DNA of 64,000 nucleotides from Archilochus colubris (taxonomy: Eukaryota; Chordata; Aves; Apodiformes; Trochilidae). Under the pieces are notes generated by a model, which was not told where the DNA came from, did no database searches, and saw only the letters and a program-made list of their open reading frames with translations. Positions 53,963 to 63,720 of this stretch are shown piece after piece; position 1 is the stretch's first letter; the number at the start of each line of letters is the position of its first letter. The position numbers and the translations under genes were made by a program. The stretch covers positions 12,535,403-12,599,402 of the forward strand of contig CM041090.1 in assembly GCA_023079485.1 (NCBI GenBank), given 5' to 3'.

Positions 53963-54288
53963 TGTAGCAAGACGAACCTCTTTTAGGGCACAGCGCTTCA
54001 AGGTCCAACCAGGTGTTCCAGAAGAGACTCACAAATAGTGCTCCAAGCCTACAGCCCTCAGGGTTGACCAGCCTGGATCACTACTATTGCTCCAAGAGCA
54101 ACTGACCTCTCTGCTGGCTTGCTCAGGACTGAGCTGAGCCTGTGAGTTTGAGCCTCACCTTTTATTGGCCCCCTAATCCTGCTCATGCGCAGTGGGGGCC
54201 CTGCCCTAATCAGGCACAGGTGGGCTTAACACAAGCTCATGCCCACTCCCTGGCAATTAGTGGCACCTGGTTGCCTCATTTCACTACA
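53963..54288 (-). mobile_element. Solo LTR of an endogenous retrovirus, complete
   Basis: A 326-bp element bounded by inverted termini TGTAG and CTACA and flanked on both sides by the perfect 6-bp duplication TGAACC. On the minus strand it starts TGTAGTG at 54288 and ends TGCTACA at 53963. An AATAAA polyadenylation signal lies at 54166-54161 on that strand. It sits inside AATAAAAGG, which may also serve as a TATA-like box, so U3, R and U5 are all short. There is no internal gag/pol/env sequence and no second LTR, so the provirus was reduced to one LTR by homologous recombination. Exact ends and duplication suggest a fairly recent insertion. The 6-bp duplication points to class II (alpha/beta, ERVK-like) rather than ERVL (5 bp) or ERV1 (4 bp). 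Its subfamily name is not known to me. Confidence 0.88.
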
Positions 54289-54294
54289 TGAACC
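54289..54294. repeat. Target site duplication, right copy
   Basis: TGAACC directly follows the LTR end and is identical to the left copy. Together they define the pre-insertion site. Confidence 0.9.
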
Positions 54295-56822
54295 AAATGG
54301 AAAACTAATGTTTTGGATCAGCTAAAGGCAGGATCCATTATCCTCGGGTTGTGAGGCAGAGCTTATGAAAAGCTTGAAAACCACATGCATGTTATGGTTA
54401 GTACAGAAGCTTAGACATGGTCAAGTGCTGAACTAGGGAAATGATTTTACATTCTATATAAGTGTTCAGCTGTTAAAACTTGTATAGGGAAAGGAGTGAG
54501 AGGTGACTCAAATCAAAAAAATGCATACAACATGATGGGAAAGGGGCAAGAGTTTTCTGTATGAATGAGCAGAATTATATTGATCATGCAGGAAGAATGA
54601 GCAAAACCTAAGCACTGACCTAATATGAAAACTTCCAGAGAGATCAGAATTGAAGAAAATGCTCAGGTTAACTGCTTGAACAGTCAGGATGTGGCATGGC
54701 TCAGGACGAATGATAAAGGAAGTAGTGAGGAAGGTTGTCGGGAAGGAATAATAAATTCATGTTTCATCATGTTGAATTTGATCTGAACCTCCATGGATAC
54801 CTCAAGGTGAAATTTTAGTTTGGATAAGAAATAAATTTGCAGTAAACAAAAGGCAGGTAATTGGTATGTGCATCAGTGAAGCAAAGTGATTGAGTTTGTG
54901 CTTATGTGTTAGACTGCCATTAGTTAAGGTGCAAAGTAAGAAGAGAAATTGATTTGTGAAAAGACTGTTGTTGAGGGCATATGAAGAATGTCTTGAGAGC
55001 ATGCAGTTCCAAGGAACTCTCATTATACCTGTCTCAAATAAGTAAAGAGAGGACAGGACCTCAAGAGGCACCTGGCTGTCTAGTTACAGGGAATGAAATT
55101 GTAATGTGAATCCTGAGTTTCAACTAGGAAGATGCAAACATGGGCTTACCTGGGAGTACACTTACCTGAGTGGCGTGGCAAGAAACTGGAAGAAAAATTA
55201 TAAAGCCTTAGTTGTTTAGATATGATACATGACTATTTGTTGTTTAGATATGATACATGACTATTTGTTGAGCTCAGTAACAGCAGATGAAGGACATCAA
55301 ACTGTTGGTTAAGCACCTAGGACAAAACAAATTTTTTGGATGGGAAGCGTATGCATGACTGTATTGTGTATGAGACACTGAAGGTGGGAGTAGGTGGGAA
55401 GGGAAGGAGATGAGATGCATGCACTGGGCAGCAACATGAAGGAAGAGGCATTCAGGCATCAGACTTCTATTTCTGCACAAGAGAGACAAAAGATAAAAGT
55501 GTAGAAAGAGTATAGTGAGAAGGTAGGCCAAAGAAAGTTGAAAGGTAATTTTGCATTTTGTTATTATCCCCATTTTTATGGGAAAAGTTGTAAAGGCATC
55601 AGAGAGAGAATTAAAACAATAAATTAAAATGTGTCACCTGCAGCTCAGATTGTAGATCTGTCATTTAATTAAACTGAAAAAGCAGTCAGTCTTTCCAAAG
55701 GAAAGTGTAGCAAAGATGAAAGAAAAGTGGAATATGAGAAAGTCTGGGATTCAACTTGGAGCTACAGAATCTCCTTGTTGAATCCTAAAGACTTTTAACT
55801 CCTGATAAGGTGTTGGTTTGCAGAAAGTCTGAATAGGCAAAAGAATGCAAAAGACAGAGAAAAGGAAGGCCTGTGTGTTCACATAACACAAAGTTTATTC
55901 AAAGACAGCTCTATCAAAATCTGAGGACTAAGACTAAAGGGAACAGCTGCCTCTACCAGCCTCCCAGCAGGACCTGTACCACGAGCACTGCTATGGTATC
56001 ACAAACGTCTGCTCCCTCGAAGAAACATCTTGACATCTTTGTTAGTACACATCTTCAACATACTCAGTAAGTAACTATTTGCACCATGAATAAAATGAAT
56101 CAATTATCTGAATGATCCATGTTTTCATACTTAACTGTGGAGCTGTCTTCCCAAATTTAGTGATGAGCATTCTAGTGGTGCTATATCCATACCTGACTCA
56201 AATCAATGCACTACATATTCAAGCAATTCCACTTAGCAATGAATTACATTAAGATTCTTACAAGAGACTCAGGAAACAAGAGTACCTCAGATACCAAATG
56301 TCACAGTGATAAATGCAAGGGAAGAAAAGGTATTAAGCTTATATTGAGGATATAAACTTAGCTCCATCTGTGGTCAAACATTAAGGTTTTCCAACCATTC
56401 TGGAGGTAGATGGGCAAAATGCTGAAAGCAATAGTGGAAAAACTCATGGACTTGTAAATAAAGAAGGGCTTGAAATGCATTTGGCTTTACAAGTCAGTAC
56501 CTCTAAGTGTGCACTTCAGAATCTGCATTAATTCTGTTTCAGAAACTACAGTCAGGACTAGTGTCAGGACAAACTATCCTAATTAAACATAAATATGCCT
56601 GAATCCTACTGTATATACTATTCTTGGGCTTGTATAAATGACCAGGTATGTTAGTAACTTCCAAAGTAACTTTCTGTTTTTTTAAAGTGTTAGAGTTTTA
56701 GGCACTCAAATGTAGTGATGGCTTTAGCTTTTTCAAACAAAAACTTGCCTGAAAGCTAAGCTATTTATTCCATTAAAAGGGAGAATGTCTACTTCTTAAT
56801 TATTCTGTATTCAATGTGACAG
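54295..56822. other. Noncoding stretch, probable intron
   Basis: AT-rich, with a perfect 28-bp tandem duplication and a possible minus-strand microexon at 55166-55185 (see findings). No gene was otherwise supported. Confidence 0.5.
55211..55266. repeat. Perfect 28-bp tandem duplication
   Basis: Two identical 28-bp copies (55211-55238 and 55239-55266), each starting GTTGTTTAGATATGATACAT and ending GACTATTT. A further GTTG starts a partial third copy. The lack of any difference suggests a recent duplication or a variable-number locus. Confidence 0.97.
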
Positions 56823-56971
56823 ACATCGTAACAATTAAAAGTAGCCTTGACACTGTCAGGGATTTCTACCACATGCCATATGAGAGAGGACAGAAAGATG
56901 GAAGTCCAAGTCACAAGTCTAATCTCAAGAGCACTGTTATCCACGGGCCTTTGATGTCAAAGGAAATCCTG
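56823..56971 (+). CDS. Predicted internal coding exon, protein not identified
   Basis: 149 bp between a good acceptor (TTATTCTGTATTCAATGTGACAG ending at 56822, T-rich upstream) and a near-perfect donor, CTG|GTAAGT, at 56971/56972. In the only fully open frame the exon starts in phase 1 and ends in phase 0. It encodes about 49 residues: IVTIKSSLDTVRDFY, then HMPYERGQKDGSPSHKSN, then LKSTVIHGPLMSKEIL. The composition is hydrophilic with a basic/serine-rich middle, and no membrane segment or cysteines are seen. The balanced residue composition and donor quality argue for a real exon. It lies about 19.5 kb downstream of the 37-kb exon on the same strand, but phases (0 end, 1 start) show at least one exon would have to lie between them. 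Product not recognised. Confidence 0.55.
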
Positions 56972-58221
56972 GTAAGTAAAATATATGCCAAAGATACAAA
57001 GTCATAGGCTTCATTTGTTACAGAAAATTTACACAGTTTTAGCTAGCAATTTAAATAAATTAGTTATGATGAAAAGTTGCTCTGCAGTGATACTGTTATG
57101 TAAAAGTTACAAAAATGCATGTGCAGAAAAGAACATGTGCACTTAGACATCTCAAGATTAAACTCTAGTTCACTTGAGATAAGATCTATAAAGGTTCTGC
57201 AAACACCTTACTCCGTTACTGTAAGAAGCAGTTCTTACTCTCTAGTTGAAACAATGGTTGGCAGGACAAAGGGAGTAGTGAAAGATTACAAAATAGCTCT
57301 GAGAATCAATTTATCTGTTGCAAGATCAGCAGAGCTTCCTCCCCAGAGATAGGCACTATCTAGTTTTGCCTTGATCTGTTGTGAATAGTGGCCTGGTAAC
57401 TTGTGCTGCATCCCTTTCAGGTCAGTTTTTATTAGATGAAAACATTTAATTACAAACTTGACTGATGCAATATTTTTTTTGTACAAAAATGTGACATCAA
57501 AAGCTTACATACATAGTGTGTAATTTCAGGCACTGCTTTCCCATTAAGGCAAAAGTAGCCACTTTGAAAAAGTTAGCTAAAGCTTTCTTCCGAGAAGTTT
57601 TTCTGATCATCTCCCTGTTCATGGGATGCTTTCTGCTCCATGCCAATCAGGCTTCCACCCTTTTCACAGAACACCTTCCTTCTTCTGGAACCCGCCCAGA
57701 GAAGTCTTTGCTGGGAATATTGTGCAGCCAGGACATTCTGGGTTAGAGTCCTTATCTTACCACTACACATTATTTACTTGCCTAAATATAAATGTTGTTT
57801 ATTTTTCTTCAAATTTTCCCTTATCTTTCCAGTAATATTAAAAGGTCAGAAAACCTAGCCTACCTCTTAGAGGCACAAATGAAGAGCTCTGATTATGTAT
57901 TTCTGGCCAAGTTTTAGCTCAAGATTGAATATGTCACATTCCTCACCTGGTGAAGCTCATAGCACGTTTGAACAGACCACAGGATTGGGGTTTCCTGTTA
58001 GGAGAAGAGCTGTGTGTGTCCTACTGAGTCCTGCAATAATCATGGGAGATTTCCTGATTCCCTAGTGATGTCATTTTATTACCATAACAGAGGTCTCTGC
58101 TAGCATGAGGCAGCTCCTCCTCCACTGCATGTGGCACCAGAAGAGCATATATCAAGCTATCATATGTGAGGCTAGATATTTCCAAGAACTCTCTGAACTG
58201 GCACAGCTTGCAGCATAAAGA

Positions 58222-58225
58222 ATTT

Positions 58226-58255
<30 letters not shown>
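58222..58255. repeat. (ATTT)n microsatellite
   Basis: About eight uninterrupted TTTA/ATTT tetranucleotide units. Likely length-polymorphic. Confidence 0.95.
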
Positions 58256-58256
<1 letters not shown>

Positions 58257-59409
58257 ATGGCACATTAAACCTATTAAGACATAAGGACTGTTTGTGTCGA
58301 CTTTATGAAGCCCCAGTTGTGTGCCACTGGGTGTTGATGAATAGCTATCATATCTATCAGCCTAGCAGCATATGAGAGCACTGATTTTGGTGATTAACAA
58401 CTACAGCTCCACAATAATATAAACCAGCATTATCTTACTGGCACTGCCATGTTTACTTTGCAGTGAGTCTGCTTTTCTGGTGGAGCACCAGCAAAGCCAA
58501 ACATGGAGCAATTTAGTACACGAGTTACACTGCAGGCCCACATGTGGAAAACCTTTATTTTTTTTTTCTCTTTGATCATTATCCAACTTCAGTCACAGCA
58601 AACATGACTCAATATGTAAAAAAACGCTTCTAATAGGACTTAAAACATACAAGAGATTATACAACCAAATTTACCTCAAATGGTTTAGAAGTTGCCTAGC
58701 TACGGGATTGGAAAGGTTGAGGAACTCCCTGCTATAGTGACAGGAAATTAAGTTGATGAGCACTTGAGGACTGAAGCTTCAAGCTCCACCTAGTGACAAA
58801 ACTTCACCATTGCCTTTACAGATAATTCCACGGAAAGCACAGGATGCCATGAAATGTTTCTAAAACTCTGCTGCAGTATTGGCAGGGAATCAGAATCAGA
58901 GCCAAAAGAAGCACATTGTTTTCCAAAAATAAAAATACAACTACAAAATCAACACAAAAGGCACTAAATGGCGATGGAATGCTCAATAAAAGTAAAAAAA
59001 CAAAACAAAACCTCATGAAAAATGTGTCTCAGGCTGGAACTCCATAGGAGAACAATGTGTCCATAATGATAGTAATACATGAAATTACTCCCCTTCTTGG
59101 GAAGGAGATTTTTGCATAAAGACAAGAGACAAGCTCTAGTCCTTACTGATATTTTTCTCCATAACAAAGAGTATCTTGCACTTCACACAACCAGTTGCCT
59201 GGTGGGATTTTTTTAGTGAGATTTTGTTCACCAGCTACAACAGCAAACCCAATATTGTTCAACAAAGAAATTTTGTGCAATGCTTACTGTATGAATAGTC
59301 ATCTTACTTTATGAACCTGCATGATTTGTCAGAGAAGCTATTGCTAGATTTAGTAAAGAAAGCTACATTTTGGTGCATTCTTTAAATTTATTTCACTTGT
59401 GTAAGATTT

Positions 59410-59432
59410 GACAGCCTGTATTTCAGGCTGTC
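59410..59432. repeat. Inverted repeat, 9-bp perfect stem, 5-nt loop
   Basis: GACAGCCTG and CAGGCTGTC are exact reverse complements around TATTT. Small and isolated. No T-run follows, so it is not a terminator-like structure. Confidence 0.9.
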
Positions 59433-59924
59433 TTGATGATGAAAATAAAAATCACAGTAGATTACCTTTGATGGTTATAAATGCACTATGTATTCTGTCT
59501 GTGGAAATGTTTTAATGCTTCTTTAATTAATTTTGTTATATGAAAATAAAAAATATGGATACTTCAATATTTTTCCCCCTAAGAATATTATTTAGTAAGC
59601 ATCTAATGCTTTTATCTTTATTTTAGCTTCAGTTGAAAATCTGAATATTTGTCTACAAAAGCAGGCAAAAAATTTTCTTGAAGAAGAAAGCCTCATGATC
59701 AAGAGGAGTCTGATGGTGTGCACTGAACTGCAGATCACTATGTCACCTTAGGTCCAATAATGAGAACAGGAAAACTTGGATATCTCAAGATGTTAGTAAT
59801 GGTTATTTCATTCATAAAGTGCTTTGACATGAAAGCAGTTCCCTGGAACATATTTTTTTCTGGCAGTCCCCCTTACAGTTTTAATTGCAATCCGAGAATG
59901 TAGTGAAAATGGAAATACAGAGAA

Positions 59925-60475
59925 TCACAGAATCATTCTGGTTGGCAAAGACTTAAAAGATCATCAAATTCAAGCATTAACCTAACTCTACTGAGTTCAG
60001 TGCTAAACCATGTCCCCAAGCACCACTCAACCACCACCCTGGGGAGCCTCTTCCAGTGTTTGCTAGCCCTTCCAGTGAAGAAATTCTTCTAATATCCAAC
60101 CTAAACTTTCCCTGGAACAACCTGAGGCCATTTCCCCTCATCCTATCACTTTGTTAGTTGGGAGCAAAACCCAACACCCACCTCTCTACAGCTCCCTTTC
60201 AGGTATTCGTAAAGAGTGACAGGGTCTCCCCTCCAGCCTCCCTTTCTCCAGTCTAAATGACCCCAGTTCCCTCAGATGCTGCCCATAATACTTGTGCTCC
60301 AGACCTTTCACTAGCTTTGTTGCCCTTCTCTGGACAATCCTCACCACCTATGTGTCTTTCTTGTAGTGAGGGGCCCAAAACTGAAAGTACTCAAGGTGCA
60401 GCCTCACCAGTGCAGGGGAACTGTCACTTACCTCATCCTGATGGCCACACTATTTCTTATTCAAGCAGATGTTAA
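59925..60475 (-). mobile_element. CR1 LINE, 5'-truncated, decayed
   Basis: The left end AGAATCACAGAATCATTCTGG is a variant of the reverse-complemented CR1 3' terminus. On the minus strand the element reads back into ORF2. Landmarks are ALVRLHLEYFQFWAPHYKK at about 60400-60350 and [15 protein letters not shown] further along; equivalents of these are conserved in the CR1 protein just upstream of its C-terminal tail. Several stops and frameshifts interrupt it. Length is about 550 bp. The left boundary is good to within about 10 bases. Confidence 0.92.
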
Positions 60476-61489
60476 TAAGACTTCTTCAAAGAAGAACCTG
60501 TTCCAATTTAGATGGGGAGAGGCTTCAATCTTGTTTTATTCTGAAAAATGAAAATAAAAAGAAATAATCTGGAGTTCTACAGTAGTAGGTGACAATAAAC
60601 TGACATGATGGAGCTTGATATACACTTGTATTGGGAAAAACAATATTAATCTGTGCCTGGAAAACATGTAATTTGAAAGAAATGCTGACAAAATTTCCTG
60701 TATATGTAATACCTTGAAGACATTTACCACACTCAATGTTTTCACATTCCTGTGTCTCGATTAAGAAGAAGGCTGTATGAGCAATGTATTTTATGACAGC
60801 ATAGAAGAGAATCACTTACAGGAATAGTGTTTACTGTTAAATTCTGCCAGAGTTTCTTTTAATTTGTGGTGGGTTTATTCTATTTAGAGTGGCGCCTGCT
60901 AGTGGAACCTGGCACTGAGCTACTGTATTTGTGTGTTCATTAAGGAACACACCATGTTCAGGACTGTGATGTAAAGCATGGATAATTGGGAACTGATCTG
61001 TCACCATGTTGCAAAAATATGCAATGCAGGGTTCAGCAACAGACTTGTACTGCTATGCTGGCCTATACTGTTTACTAGCCTGATCCTGTATATAGAAGAA
61101 GCTATATTACATTTGAAGTCTTTACAGAAATTTGGATCCTCTCTAAGTTGCCTGTATCTATGTTGATGAAGCTACTGCAAAAATTCCTCTATGTGCAGAT
61201 ATAATTTATATCAATGAAACATGATGTTACAGATTTATATTGCCAGGGAGAGCAAAAAAAGTTACGATGATTGCAAAAAAGCACATTGATGTTGTACAAT
61301 TCTAATTACACTAGGGATTTTTCTTGAATAAAAGTCTTGCCAAGAAATTACAAATTAATCAGCACTGCTAGAGCACACTGAAAAATTTTAGTTATAAAAA
61401 TGCTACTCAGATCTAGCTTAAGGGTAAACAGCCAGGGTACGTACTGAGGCAGAAATAGGTCAAATTAAGCAGAGTGACTATTCATTCAG
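60476..61489. other. Noncoding stretch, no gene recognised
   Basis: Between the CR1 copy and the coding-looking segment at 61.5 kb. Only short frames are present and no repeats were recognised. Confidence 0.5.
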
Positions 61490-61674
61490 ATCACAACAGG
61501 AAGAGAAAGAAGTTAACACAGGAGGATCTGCCAAATGTCCCCAGTGTGTCACATGCCAGCTCTCTGTCCGACACAGCTGAGCTGCAGCGGGATGTGCTGA
61601 ATCCCAATGGCTTCTCCATGGACCAGTTCTCACATCCATACCATTCCCTTACAGAGCTGGCTTTCCAGTCATAG
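61490..61674 (+). CDS. Possible terminal coding exon or retrocopied fragment, unidentified
   Basis: The open frame ends at TAG 61672-61674. It reads RKRKKLTQEDLPNVPS, VSHASSLSDTAELQRD, VLNPNGFSMDQFSHP, YHSLTELAFQS. Local GC and codon choice are clearly more gene-like than the surrounding AT-rich DNA. The basic start followed by a polar, serine-rich tail would suit the C-terminal end of a nuclear or membrane-receptor protein. Candidate acceptors end at 61489 (TTCATTCAG, phase 1) or 61499 (ACAACAG, phase 2). Both have weak pyrimidine tracts and neither joins the phase-0 end of the 56.8-kb exon. No polyadenylation signal follows closely; a T24 run begins 58 bases downstream. A fragment of a processed pseudogene or an exapted segment is the alternative. 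Product not recognised. Confidence 0.35.
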
Positions 61675-62473
61675 AGGTCCACCATTGTCTCAGAGTCCCC
61701 AGGGGCTGGGTCTTTAATGTTCTAGAGATTTCTTTTTTTTTTTTTTTTTTTTTTTTCTTTTGAAAAACCCAAACACAGAACCCAGGTTCTGCAGCAAAGT
61801 GCTGTAAACTGCAGAGCCCTGAATTTCAATGTACATATTTCTTTTTACCACTTTGCTTGCTGTGTTCCTAGGGCAGTAATCACATGATTTGGGCCTAATG
61901 TACAACCTGTCTCAAAGCAAAGCATGTGCCTAAGTGTTTTGCTGGATCAAAGCCAGAAAAGGCTTCTCACAATTAAATGGCATATGTCAGTACAGGGACA
62001 TATCAATGATGCATTGGTGCTAGGATGGAATCCTGCAAACTGGAGCAAACCCAAAGGTAAGAGGTAGGAATCTGAATTAACAGTGGTTTGGGTTTTGTTC
62101 GGCTTTTTTTGTTTCTTTTTTTTTTCCAGTGAGGATACCAGAAAAAGTTCAAAGGACCTATTACAGTACATGATAACAATTAATTTACAGGTTTCACCAG
62201 GCCTATGCGTCCGAGGGCAGGGCTGACTGACCAAGGTTGAGCTTTGCTTGCCATGGCCTGTCCTCAGGTGGAATCACAGATGCCTGGATGGCTGCAAGAA
62301 GGGACCTTGAAGAGTCCTTGTACCTTCACGGTAGGTGCTATGAGCCAAACTCTTTCATGAAAAGCAGTTTCTGACACTGGAAATGGTTGTGAGGTGATTT
62401 TTAGTAACACTGCAACTGCTTCAATTTATGGGAAGTTTCTGTGTGAGAGACTGAGCAGAAATGGAAAGGTAAC
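61675..62473. other. Noncoding stretch with weak exon-like segment
   Basis: It begins with the T24 run. A short plus-strand segment (about 61998-62056) reads GHINDALVLGWNPANWSKPK between a TCAGTACAG acceptor-like site and an AAAG|GTAAGA donor. It is open and donor-bearing, but the acceptor has no pyrimidine tract. No firm gene. Confidence 0.4.
61733..61756. repeat. T24 homopolymer
   Basis: Twenty-four consecutive T's, the longest homopolymer in the window. On the minus strand this would be a poly(A) tract, but no retrocopy body was recognised to its right (61757 onward). Confidence 0.95.
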
Positions 62474-62930
62474 AATCACAGAATGGTTTTGGTTGGAAAG
62501 GACCTTAATGATCATCTAGATCCAACCCTCCTGCCATGGACAGGGACACTTCTCACTGGACCAGGCTGCTCAAAGTCCCATCCAGCCTGGCCTTGAACAC
62601 TTCCAGTGAGGGAGCAGCCACAATTTCCATGGGCATCCTGTGCCAGTGTCTCCAGTGAACTCTCACAGTGAACAGATCATTTCTAATAACTAATGTAAAT
62701 CTATCCTGTTTCAGTTTCAAACTGTTACCCACTGTCTGGTTGCTACAGATCCTATAAAAAGCCCCCTCCCTTGCTTTCCTGTAGGCCTCTCCAAGTACTG
62801 GAAAGCTGCTGTAAGATCTCCCTGGAGCCTTCTCCAGGCTGAACGACCCCAACTCTCTCTGTCTTCATAGGAGAGGTGCTCCAGCCCTCTGATCATTTTT
62901 GTGGCCCTCCTCTGTTTTCTCTCCAAAAAA
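62474..62930 (-). mobile_element. CR1 LINE, 5'-truncated, frameshifted ORF2 tail
   Basis: The left end AATCACAGAATGGTTTTGG with GGTTGGAAAGGACC is the reverse-complemented CR1 3' end. On the minus strand the ORF2 tail is readable but split by a frameshift near 62800. The upstream part reads FLERKQRRATKMIRGLEHL and WRRLQGDLTAAFQYLE. The downstream part, in another frame, reads DRFTLVIRNDLFTVRV and APSLEVFKARLDGTL. Both halves match the order of the CR1 protein, so this is a single decayed insertion, 5'-truncated near 62930. Confidence 0.93.
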
Positions 62931-63149
62931 CTGGCAGAAGGCAACAGAAGGTGAGAACTGTTATCTACCATGTAAGGATTTTCCAGGACTGATCAGCTGC
63001 TGGAGAGACCCATCTGATCAAAATTGTCTCCCCAAACACAGTCCTGCGCAACAACCAAAGGCTCTGTCACCAATTGCAAGTTCCTCCAGGGAGCAGGCCC
63101 ATGGCTGCCTGCAGAAGTGTTCACCTTTTCCTTCTCTCCCTCCTTCCAG
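62931..63149. other. Noncoding spacer ending in strong pyrimidine tract
   Basis: Short segment of rising GC content. It ends in a long C/T-rich tract (about 63120-63148) that forms a strong acceptor for the candidate exon that follows. Confidence 0.4.
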
Positions 63150-63196
63150 ATCCGAGGAGGTGCAGAGCGGCTGCCACTGGATAAACCTGCAATGGA
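63150..63196 (+). CDS. Possible short internal exon, unidentified
   Basis: A 47-bp segment follows an excellent acceptor (pyrimidine-rich tract ending CCTCCTTCCAG at 63149) and ends at a good donor, GGA|GTGAGC. In phase 0 it reads IRGGAERLPLDKPAM, with the last codon split. Without splicing at that donor, another frame stays open to 63243. The segment is CpG-bearing and GC-rich. It is too short to identify; splice-site quality is the only support. Confidence 0.3.
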
Positions 63197-63370
63197 GTGA
63201 GCGCCTCTTCCACAGCCCTGACAGAATGCTCCATTTTCAGTGAAAATTATGTAGCTAGAAAAGTCTTCCCCCCTACCTCTACCTCACCACACGGCTTAGG
63301 AAGGGGATGTGAAAGCTCAAAAAATGTCCAGTTTTTAAAAAAAAATTAAATAATGACCAATCCACACTTG

Positions 63371-63720
63371 AAGTAAATACAAGGAGCAAGCACCCCCCCG
63401 ACACAGGCTGAATGCATACACAAACCAAAGAGTTACCTCACTCCCAGGCACGTCTCACCAGAGCCGCTGTTTCCGAAACAGAAACAGGAGTGCTCAGAGC
63501 AGCCTTCCCACTGCCAACCCCCACCTCTGCCCGGCCACCTCTGATACTTCACCCCGACGCCACCTAAGGCTCCGGAGCTGTGGGCTGGAGTCATGGCCTC
63601 ACCAGCCAAACCAACAAGGCCAAGGTACCTGGGCAGGGGCTTGTCCCGCTCCCCGGCTCCCTGCTAACCACCTCGGCCATGGCCGCTCACCTGGCGGGGC
63701 CACACGGAGCCATGGGCAGT
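63371..63720. promoter_or_regulatory. CpG-rich, GC-rich segment, possible promoter/CpG island edge
   Basis: About a dozen or more CpGs lie within roughly 300 bp, by hand count, in an otherwise CpG-poor AT-rich window. They include CCGACG, TCCGGAG, CCCGCTCCCCGGC and GGCGGGG. Two first-exon-like starts lie inside it: a plus-strand ATG at 63593 reading MASPAKPTRP up to an AAG|GTACCT donor at 63624, and a minus-strand ATG at 63713 reading MAPCGPA up to CAG|GTGAGC at 63691. Neither product is recognisable. Bird promoters are often CpG islands, so this may be the 5' end of a gene, but a GC-rich old repeat remains possible. Confidence 0.4.

Larger units (their letters stand above)
56972..59924. other. 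Noncoding stretch, probable intron
   Basis: It contains an ATTT microsatellite and a small perfect hairpin. A possible acceptor at about 59625 (TTTATTTTAG) is followed by an open frame of about 40 codons ending in TAG (SVENLNICLQKQAKNFL, then EEESLMIKRSLMV). That frame needs phase 1, whereas the preceding exon ends in phase 0, so it is not assigned. Confidence 0.5.

Noticed and set aside
61733..61756. T24 run as the poly(A) tail of a minus-strand retrocopy
   Set aside because: No gene-like body is recognisable to the right of it and no flanking target duplication was seen.
62899..63243. 114-codon plus-strand frame as one protein
   Set aside because: It starts in antisense CR1 sequence and crosses a strong acceptor. 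Only the segment after 63149 is plausible as an exon.
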